A DNA stretch of 19,152 nt, taken from positions 1 to 19,152 of the forward strand of contig CAAGGG010000042.1 in the NCBI GenBank assembly GCA_900769355.1, written 5' to 3'. Positions 13,749-19,152 of the stretch are shown piece by piece. Made by a program: the position numbers and the translations under genes. The notes beneath the pieces are model-generated. The model was not told where the DNA came from. It saw only the letters and a program-made list of their open reading frames with translations, and did no database searches. Position 1 is the stretch's first letter, and every line of letters starts with the position of its first letter. This DNA is from Candidatus Gastranaerophilales bacterium (GTDB lineage: Bacteria > Cyanobacteriota > Vampirovibrionia > Gastranaerophilales > Gastranaerophilaceae).

Positions 13749-13901
13749 TTTACAATTAATTTTTTCAGTAGCTTTAATACGTAGAGTATGAAGGGGATTA
13801 TGCGTATTTACAAAATAATTAAAAAGTTTACTTAATTTTTATTAAGTAAATCATTAAAATACTTGCTATGCTGAAAATAACCATGCTTTGGGTATTTTAA
13901 T
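13749..13901 (+). promoter_or_regulatory. Promoter-like pair, short leader ORF and two AT-rich hairpins
   Basis: TTTACA (13749-13754) and TTTAAT (13773-13778) with an 18-bp spacer precede a short ORF (ATG 13788, or ATG 13800 after AAGGGG) that stops at 13835. Its stop lies inside a perfect 10-bp hairpin, TTTACTTAAT (13827-13836) with ATTAAGTAAA (13841-13850). A second 10-bp inverted repeat follows: ATTAAAATAC (13853-13862) with GTATTTTAAT (13892-13901). The remainder of 13902-14069 shows nothing clear except an ACAATTGT palindrome near 13983-13990. Confidence 0.3.
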
Positions 13902-14069
13902 AAAATATGTGAACAATTATAAAGAATAAGAAATATTAAATTTGGGAATAATTAATTAGGTCGAGATGTGAATATAATGTTAACAATTGTAACGAATTGG
14001 AGACATGCTGAAATCGGTTGATATCTGAGTTGTTTATATATTTAAGAGTACAAAAAGAGAGATGAGCTA

Positions 14070-15683
14070 ATGAGCGGATTTTTAGCAAAAGTTAATAGTC
14101 GTGCCGCAAGCACAACCCGCCAAACTACCGGACAGAGTAGTGTAGCTCGTACTGCTGCTAAAAATATTCGTAGTAGTTCTACAGCGACAGGTAATGTTTC
14201 AGGATTGCGTACTTCAGGCAGAGATTTCGGTATTTTTGCACAACGCAGTGTGACAGGTTCTGGAGCTCAATATGATGTTAAAGGATATAATAGTGCATCA
14301 TTGAGTGCATATAGACATTCAATGAATGACAGTCACACTCAAGTTTATAATAATTTTGGATTTGGTGGTTATACAAGCAATAGTAGCAATGGTCTGAATA
14401 AATTTGCTGCTGCAATGATGGCTATGGGAGTTTTAGGAGATCTCGCAAATCAAGCCGTAACAACAGTGAAATCAACCAAAACATCTTCATCACAAGGAAC
14501 TGGTAAAACTCCAAGTACAGACAATGCGACAGGAACAGGTTCAACAGCATCAAGTTCTTTGTCTAAAATGAAAGCTGCAAAAGATTCTGCATCTTTGAGA
14601 GAAGCTATTGAGGCAGGTAACGCAGAATATACTCAGAAACAAACAGAATTAACTTCTATAGAATCAGGGTTAGAGGCAAAAAGAACTGCTTCTGAAAATG
14701 CAAGCAAACAATTAGCAGAAATAAAACCAAAAGTTGAAGCAAAAGAAAACGAAGTCAAATCTAAAGAGAGCGAAGTTACAAAAAATAAACAAGATGTAAC
14801 TAGATCAAAAGAAGAGTTAAATGCATCTGAGACAAGACTTTCAAGTTGTGATGCTGCATTTAATACCGCATGTACTAATTTTAATGCTGCTGAGACTGCA
14901 TTAACAAGTGCTGAAGCAGCATTAAAAGCTACTCCTGAGTATACAACTGACGCAAGTGGTAATCAAGTAAAAAATCCTGCTTATGATGCTGCAAAACAAA
15001 AAGTTGAAGATGCAAAACAACGAAAACAGGAAGCTCAAACTGCAAAAGAACAGGCTGCGGGGTCATTAGAACAAGCAAAAGCAGATAACAATACTGCAAA
15101 ACAGATGTACATTCAAAAAAATGAAGCTTATAAAAATGCTGAAGCAGCTTTAACTAAGTCTCAATCTGAACTTGAAACCTTAAAAACTGATTTGCAAGCT
15201 TTGCAAGATCAACAATCAAATGCGCAAAAGATTGTTGATGATTATCAGAAAGATTTAGATAAGCAGAAACAATTAAAAGCAGAGACTTCTTCTTTAAAAT
15301 CTGAAATTGAAGCGCAAGGAAACAGATTAAAAGAAATGGAACAAAAAGAAAGCAATGGATTAAAAAATGCACAGAATACAATTCTTGCAATGTCTGATAA
15401 AATTGCAGGTAAAGATGGCATACTTGGAACTTCTGATGATAAGAAAAAACTAAAATCAAAAGACCAAGAAAAATTGAATAATGCAAAGACTTTACAACGG
15501 AATGTAGGTTATACGGACTTGTATAAAACAACCGGTGAAAAAGTTGGCGGCAAGACATTCCGTACTGGTTCTTACAATGGCGAAACATTGTACATGATTG
15601 GTGCCAAAAGAGTTGATAAAGCTGAATATGAAACAGAAATGAGAAAACAAAGAGGAATTGAACAAGATAATCCATCTTCATAA
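14070..15683 (+). CDS. Large coiled-coil protein of unknown function
   Basis: I do not recognise this 537-residue protein. Residues 1-170 are Ser/Thr/Gly-rich, with an apolar patch F-A-A-A-M-M-A-M-G-V-L (112-122) but no Sec signal peptide. Residues about 175-455 are an Ala/Lys/Glu/Gln-rich coiled coil broken by a short loop near 280-300, with the only two Cys at 260 and 268. Near 445-460 is a G-K-D-G-I-L-G-T-S-D-D segment that resembles an Asp-rich Ca-binding-like loop, and the last 60 residues form a small globular end with F-R-T-G-S-Y-N-G-E-T-L-Y-M-I-G. Only a weak GAG-type SD precedes the ATG. It stands alone, after 1 kb of non-coding DNA and before the rimP promoter. It could be a cell-surface or export-linked structural protein, but that is a guess. 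Confidence 0.8.
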   Translation: MSGFLAKVNSRAASTTRQTTGQSSVARTAAKNIRSSSTATGNVSGLRTSGRDFGIFAQRSVTGSGAQYDVKGYNSASLSAYRHSMNDSHTQVYNNFGFGGYTSNSSNGLNKFAAAMMAMGVLGDLANQAVTTVKSTKTSSSQGTGKTPSTDNATGTGSTASSSLSKMKAAKDSASLREAIEAGNAEYTQKQTELTSIESGLEAKRTASENASKQLAEIKPKVEAKENEVKSKESEVTKNKQDVTRSKEELNASETRLSSCDAAFNTACTNFNAAETALTSAEAALKATPEYTTDASGNQVKNPAYDAAKQKVEDAKQRKQEAQTAKEQAAGSLEQAKADNNTAKQMYIQKNEAYKNAEAALTKSQSELETLKTDLQALQDQQSNAQKIVDDYQKDLDKQKQLKAETSSLKSEIEAQGNRLKEMEQKESNGLKNAQNTILAMSDKIAGKDGILGTSDDKKKLKSKDQEKLNNAKTLQRNVGYTDLYKTTGEKVGGKTFRTGSYNGETLYMIGAKRVDKAEYETEMRKQRGIEQDNPSS

Positions 15684-15710
15684 AAAATTTGCAAAATCTT
15701 AACAAAATAC

Positions 15711-15739
15711 TTTACATTTAATTAATTCTAATTTATAAT
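15711..15739 (+). promoter_or_regulatory. Strong promoter of the rimP-nusA unit
   Basis: TTTACA (15711-15716), 17-bp spacer, TATAAT (15734-15739). Expected start is near 15746, so the leader before rimP is about 108 nt and contains a terminator. Confidence 0.8.
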
Positions 15740-15764
15740 GAGCGCATAGGCAGTATTGCCACAG

Positions 15765-15796
15765 AAAAAACGAACGAGATACCTCGTTCGTTTTTT
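15765..15796 (+). terminator. Intrinsic terminator inside the rimP-nusA leader (candidate attenuator)
   Basis: AAAAAACGAACGAG (15765-15778) pairs perfectly with CTCGTTCGTTTTTT (15783-15796) around ATAC. It lies only about 20 nt after the predicted start, and a small GGCA-GTAT-TGCC hairpin (15749-15760) precedes it. Transcripts from the promoter at 15711 that stop here would be about 50 nt. Being symmetrical, it might also stop leftward transcription. After it come ACTCG/CGAGT (15805-15825) and a GNRA-loop stem GGGC-GAAA-GTCC (about 15828-15839) before the rimP SD. Confidence 0.75.
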
Positions 15797-15853
15797 ACAT
15801 AAATACTCGTAAAATTTGTGCGAGTGAGGGCGAAAGTCCAGAAAGGGTAGGTA

Positions 15854-16336
15854 ATGAAACAAGAAATTAACAGGCATGATGTGTTGGGAAAAATTACTCC
15901 ACTGATTGAAAACACTGCGATGCGTTTTGGATATGTCCCAATCGAAATTGAATTTGTTAAGGAAAATCATAGATGGTTTTTGCGGATTTATCTTTACTCA
16001 AAAGAAAAAGATGTTACTCTTGACGATTGTGAAAAGGTAACAAGAAGCCTGTCTGACTTTTTGGACGAACTTATTCCTGTTAAATATTATTTGGAAGTGT
16101 CTTCGCCGGGGTTGGAGAGAAAATTTAAGTCTGAAAAAGAATTTGTGATTTTTAACGGCAGACGAATTAGTTTAAAGCTAAAAACACCTTTGGAAGGCGA
16201 GGACGAAAAGATTTTTAAAGGCGAAATCCTAGACTATAACGAAACAGACGGATTGAAATTTTTCCGTTTTGATGATGGAAAGGAAATCCAAATCCCGAAA
16301 GAAAATATTCAGTCAGCGAAGCTGTATATTGATTAA
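15854..16336 (+). CDS. rimP: Ribosome maturation factor RimP
   Basis: RimP binds the free 30S subunit and helps its late maturation. The 160-residue protein has family length, with F-L-R-I-Y-L-Y (42-48), the D-V-T-L-D-D-C-E-K-V-T-R-S-L stretch (53-66) and the signature Y-L-E-V-S-S-P-G-L-E-R (79-89). A C-terminal SH3-like barrel runs from about 95 and ends with the usual I-P-K-E-N-I-Q-S-A-K-L. The SD is AAAGGGTAGG, a few nt before the ATG. It precedes nusA by 94 nt, the conserved rimP-nusA pairing, and shares the promoter at 15711. Confidence 0.93.
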   Translation: MKQEINRHDVLGKITPLIENTAMRFGYVPIEIEFVKENHRWFLRIYLYSKEKDVTLDDCEKVTRSLSDFLDELIPVKYYLEVSSPGLERKFKSEKEFVIFNGRRISLKLKTPLEGEDEKIFKGEILDYNETDGLKFFRFDDGKEIQIPKENIQSAKLYID

Positions 16337-16359
16337 AGAGCAATAAGTGAAATAAAGAA

Positions 16360-16383
16360 GTTGCTAAGTTACTAGGGCACTAA
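16360..16383 (+). repeat. Short period-8 repeat between rimP and nusA
   Basis: GTTGCTAA, GTTACTAG and GGCACTAA follow each other directly, a degenerate 8-bp tandem in the 94-bp gap. The rest of the gap is plain sequence with the nusA SD (AAAGGA) 7 nt before its ATG. Confidence 0.4.
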
Positions 16384-16430
16384 GAACTTTATAAACAAGA
16401 TAGACAATTAATTATAGAAAGGACATAAAC

Positions 16431-17660
16431 ATGATTAAAATTGGAACAGCATTATTTGAAGCTTGTGAAGAGCTTGAAAGAGAAAGAGGTATTTCTAAAG
16501 AAGTTTTAATTGCATCTTTGTGCGATGCGATGGTTGCTGCTTATAAAAAGCACATGCGCATTAAAGAAGCTGATAATATTGAAGCTATTTTGGACGAACA
16601 GTCTGGCGAAATTGGCGTTTTCAGTACAAAACTTGTTGTAGATGATGTAGAAGATGAGGATACTCAGATTACTTTGGCGGAAGCAAAAGAGATTGCAGAA
16701 GATGTTGAAGTTGGTGACGAAATTAAGATTGAAGTTACTCCTGAACAATTTGGACGTATTGCTGCTCAATCTGCAAAACAAGTTATTACACAACGTATCA
16801 GAGAAGCTGAAAGAAACATGGTATTGCAAGAGTTCATGGACAAAAAAGGAACTTTGACAACTGGTATTATTCAACGTATTGAAAATCGTAATGTTATCGT
16901 AAATATTGGTAAAATTGATGCAATTATGCCTCAAAAAGAACAAATCCCTGGGGAATATTACAAACCAGGTAACAGAATCAGAGTTTTTGTTCTTAATGTT
17001 AAAGAAACAACAAGATTGCCACAAGTTATCGTTTCTCATGCGCATGCTGAAATTGTTAGAGAATTGTTTGAACTTGAAGTTCCTGAAATTGAAGATGGAA
17101 TTGTTGAAATCAAATCAATTTCAAGAGAAGCAGGGTATAGAACTAAAATTGCTGTTTGGTCTAATGATCCTGAAGTAGACTCAGTTGGAGCATGTATTGG
17201 ACCTCGTGGTAGCAGAATTCAAACAATTGTTTCTGAATTGAAAAACGAAAAAATCGATATTGTTAGATATTCAGAAGATCCGGTTGAATATATCGTAAAT
17301 GCTTTGTCGCCAGCAAGAGTTGTATCTGTTGATATTTTGGCTGATGACGAATATGCTCATGATGCAATGGTTGTAGTTCCAGATGATCAATTGAGTCTTG
17401 CAATCGGTAGAGAAGGACAAAACGTAAGACTGGCTCACAAATTAACTGGCTGGAAGATAGATATTAAGAGCGTTTCTCAAATGGAAAGAGCAGAAGCTCA
17501 AAATATTTCTAATTACGAAGAAACTCCGGAAGAAGTTGAAGAAGAGGCAGTCGAAGAAGTTGATGAACTTCAACAAGAAATTGAAGAAGAAATGAATCAA
17601 CAAGCTTTGGACGAAGAAGATCTTCAAGAAGAAGCGACTGCTGAAGAAACAGAAGAGTAG
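16431..17660 (+). CDS. nusA: Transcription termination/antitermination protein NusA
   Basis: NusA binds RNA polymerase and RNA, promoting pausing and intrinsic termination and taking part in antitermination. The 409-residue protein has the N-terminal polymerase-binding domain (about 1-130), an S1 domain (about 136-200, G-I-I-Q-R-I-E-N-R-N-V-I-V-N-I-G), KH1 with G-A-C-I-G-P-R-G-S-R-I-Q (253-264) and KH2 with L-S-L-A-I-G-R-E-G-Q-N-V-R-L-A (321-335). A Glu-rich tail of about 45 residues (363-409) replaces the C-terminal acidic repeat domains of E. coli NusA, as in many non-proteobacterial forms. Start supported by AAAGGA. A terminator follows; ylxR and infB, the usual next genes, are not here. 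Confidence 0.96.
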   Translation: MIKIGTALFEACEELERERGISKEVLIASLCDAMVAAYKKHMRIKEADNIEAILDEQSGEIGVFSTKLVVDDVEDEDTQITLAEAKEIAEDVEVGDEIKIEVTPEQFGRIAAQSAKQVITQRIREAERNMVLQEFMDKKGTLTTGIIQRIENRNVIVNIGKIDAIMPQKEQIPGEYYKPGNRIRVFVLNVKETTRLPQVIVSHAHAEIVRELFELEVPEIEDGIVEIKSISREAGYRTKIAVWSNDPEVDSVGACIGPRGSRIQTIVSELKNEKIDIVRYSEDPVEYIVNALSPARVVSVDILADDEYAHDAMVVVPDDQLSLAIGREGQNVRLAHKLTGWKIDIKSVSQMERAEAQNISNYEETPEEVEEEAVEEVDELQQEIEEEMNQQALDEEDLQEEATAEETEE

Positions 17661-17711
17661 TTTAAAATTCGTCATCTTGAGCGTTAAGTGAAAGATAGCA
17701 AAAACTATAAA

Positions 17712-17740
17712 AGAGTCTCAATTTTGGGACTCTTTTTTTT
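17712..17740 (+). terminator. Intrinsic terminator after nusA
   Basis: AGAGTCTC (17712-17719) pairs with GGGACTCT (17726-17733) around AATTTT with one G-U pair, followed by seven T. It ends the rimP-nusA unit. Confidence 0.9.
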
Positions 17741-17765
17741 ATTGATGCAATTTATAAATTATAGA

Positions 17766-17850
17766 GCCGCCCCTACAAGGAAGAGCCAGAATTTCAACTT
17801 GAGCCAAATTGTTGTAAAGGTGGTGAAAATTAGAAATTTTGGTGAGGGGG
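17766..17850 (-). repeat. Dispersed repeat family A, copy 4 (inverted)
   Basis: Read on the minus strand, this shows CCCCTCACC, AATTTCTAA and finally TCTTCC-TTG-TAGGGGCGG, the same outer framework as the copy at 13093, with a diverged middle (TCAAGTTGAAATTCTGGC). It sits in the nusA-tuf gap, downstream of the nusA terminator. Confidence 0.5.
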
Positions 17851-17877
17851 AATATTTACAAAAATCCTTAAGACTTG

Positions 17878-17905
17878 TTGACAAAAAAGTTTGAGCAAAT
17901 ATTAT
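17878..17905 (+). promoter_or_regulatory. Promoter of tuf
   Basis: TTGACA (17878-17883), 16-bp spacer, TATTAT (17900-17905), giving a leader of about 60 nt. AAAGGAGA lies 8 nt before the ATG. Confidence 0.7.
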
Positions 17906-17971
17906 ATATGTAAATGGCTTAAAATACCAAATTAGTATTGTAGTATAAACTAGAAAAAGGAGATTAATCTC

Positions 17972-19152
17972 ATGGCAAGAGAAAAGTACGAACGTACCAA
18001 ACCGCACGTTAACATCGGTACAATTGGCCACGTTGACCACGGTAAAACAACATTGACTGCAGCTATTACAGCTGTATTGGCTGCACAAGGACAAGCTTCA
18101 TTGAAAAAATTTGATGAAATTGACGCTGCTCCAGAAGAAAAAGCAAGAGGTATTACTATCTCTACTGCTCACGTAGAATATGAAACAGCTAAAAGACACT
18201 ATGCTCACGTTGACTGCCCGGGCCACGCTGACTATGTTAAAAACATGATCACAGGTGCTGCTCAAATGGACGGAGCTATCTTGGTAGTTGCTGCAACTGA
18301 TGGTGCAATGCCTCAGACTCGTGAACACATCTTGTTGGCTCGTCAGGTTGGCGTTCCTAACTTGGTTGTATTCTTGAACAAATGTGATATGGTTGACGAT
18401 CCTGAATTGTTAGAATTGGTTGAAATGGAAGTTAGAGAACTTCTTTCTTCATACGAATTCGACGGAGATAACATTCCATTTATCCACGGTTCTGCATTGA
18501 AAGCTTTGGAAGCTGCACAAGCTAACCCTTCAATCGCTCGTGGTCAAGATAAATGGGTTGATAAAATTTGGGAATTGATGGACGCTATTGATGAATACTT
18601 CCCAACTCCTGAACGTGATTTGGATAAACCATTCTTGATGCCTGTTGAAGACGTATTCTCAATCACAGGTCGTGGTACAGTTGCTACTGGTAGAGTAGAA
18701 CGTGGTATCGTTAAAGTTGGTGACGAAGTAGAATTAGTTGGTCTTGGCGAAACTAAGAAAACAACTGTTACTGGTGTTGAAATGTTCAGAAAATCTCTTG
18801 ACCAAGGTCAAGCTGGTGACAACATTGGTGCATTGCTTCGTGGCGTTGACAAAACTGAAATCCAACGTGGTCAAGTTTTGGCAAAACCTGGTACAATTCA
18901 CCCTCATACAAAATTCACTGCTAACGTTTACGTATTGACAAAAGAAGAAGGCGGACGTCACACTCCATTCTTCCCTGGTTACAGACCTCAGTTCTACATC
19001 AGAACAACTGACGTAACTGGTTCAATCAAATTCGATGGTCAAATGGTAATGCCTGGTGATAACGTTGTAATGGAAGTTGAACTTATCGCTCCTGTTGCAA
19101 TCGAAGAAGGTATGAGATTTGCAATCCGTGAAGGTGGCCACACAGTTGGTGC
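17972..19152 (+). CDS. tuf: Elongation factor Tu (3' end cut by window)
   Basis: EF-Tu is the GTPase that brings aminoacyl-tRNA to the ribosome. The frame from ATG 17972 (MAREKYERTKPHVNIGT) is open to the window end, 393 codons plus two bases. All GTPase motifs are present: G-H-V-D-H-G-K-T, R-G-I-T, D-C-P-G-H, N-K-C-D and the G-S-A-L loop, followed by domains 2 and 3 (G-R-G-T-V-A-T-G-R-V, R-H-T-P-F-F-P-G-Y-R-P-Q-F-Y). It stops at G-G-H-T-V-G-A, about eight residues short of the usual end. His replaces the more usual Arg of G-G-R-T-V/I-G-A. Composition is richer in GC than its neighbours, as expected for a highly expressed gene. It has its own promoter and is not visibly linked to fusA. Confidence 0.98.
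   Translation, partial: MAREKYERTKPHVNIGTIGHVDHGKTTLTAAITAVLAAQGQASLKKFDEIDAAPEEKARGITISTAHVEYETAKRHYAHVDCPGHADYVKNMITGAAQMDGAILVVAATDGAMPQTREHILLARQVGVPNLVVFLNKCDMVDDPELLELVEMEVRELLSSYEFDGDNIPFIHGSALKALEAAQANPSIARGQDKWVDKIWELMDAIDEYFPTPERDLDKPFLMPVEDVFSITGRGTVATGRVERGIVKVGDEVELVGLGETKKTTVTGVEMFRKSLDQGQAGDNIGALLRGVDKTEIQRGQVLAKPGTIHPHTKFTANVYVLTKEEGGRHTPFFPGYRPQFYIRTTDVTGSIKFDGQMVMPGDNVVMEVELIAPVAIEEGMRFAIREGGHTVG

Noticed and set aside
15822..15853. RNase P or riboswitch-like motif (GAGGGCGAAAGTCC) before rimP
   Set aside because: Only the short GNRA-loop stem resembles such RNAs; none of the other conserved helices is present in the 140-nt leader.
16506..17045. Long minus-strand ORFs opposite nusA and other genes
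   Set aside because: They are antisense shadows of well-supported genes, with Phe/Asn/Leu-rich translations and no SD.

Overview
The window looks like a low-GC chromosome fragment from a Vampirovibrionia-type bacterium (the non-photosynthetic gut relatives of cyanobacteria, order Gastranaerophilales). This is inferred from the family profile and no search was run. Pointers are two prepilin-like proteins with the FTLAEVLITLGIIG-type helix common in that group, a YvcK/CofD-like protein with two N-terminal membrane helices as in cyanobacteria, a cyanobacterial-looking EF-Tu, a small flagellar gene cluster and AT-rich intergenic DNA.

Layout. 1-1000: a homopolymer-rich window edge, then a prepilin-like gene whose leader contains a copy of a dispersed repeat. 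1025-5129 (minus strand): iron-sulfur flavoprotein, SPL-type radical SAM protein, small secreted protein and a long TPR protein. 5348-8454 (plus): a secreted Tyr/Asn-rich protein, then the overlapping set fliJ-like, fliK-like and hook/rod protein, closed by a strong terminator. 8577-9056: a DUF2023-like protein that may be translated from a leaderless mRNA. 9145-9977: a second prepilin-like gene with a strong promoter and Shine-Dalgarno (SD), whose ATG is out of frame with the body because of a run of ten G. 10096-13059: an operon of a PxpA-like protein, YvcK/GluP-like protein and PanB. 13060-14069: 1 kb without a clear gene, holding a dispersed repeat, a 117-bp tandem repeat, terminators in both directions and several hairpins. 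14070-15683: an orphan coiled-coil protein. 15711-17740: promoter, early terminator, rimP, nusA and a terminator. 17878-19152: promoter and tuf, cut by the window end just before its stop.

The most interesting signals are regulatory. They are a candidate phase-variable pilin switched by a poly-G tract, a 5' cassette shared by the two pilin genes, a promoter-plus-terminator leader in front of rimP-nusA that would suit feedback by NusA, two promoters placed so that the mRNA would begin at the ATG, and at least two families of short hairpin-forming repeats, one of which has become coding sequence in a pilin leader. All are read from sequence alone, and the homopolymer runs in particular could be sequencing or assembly errors.
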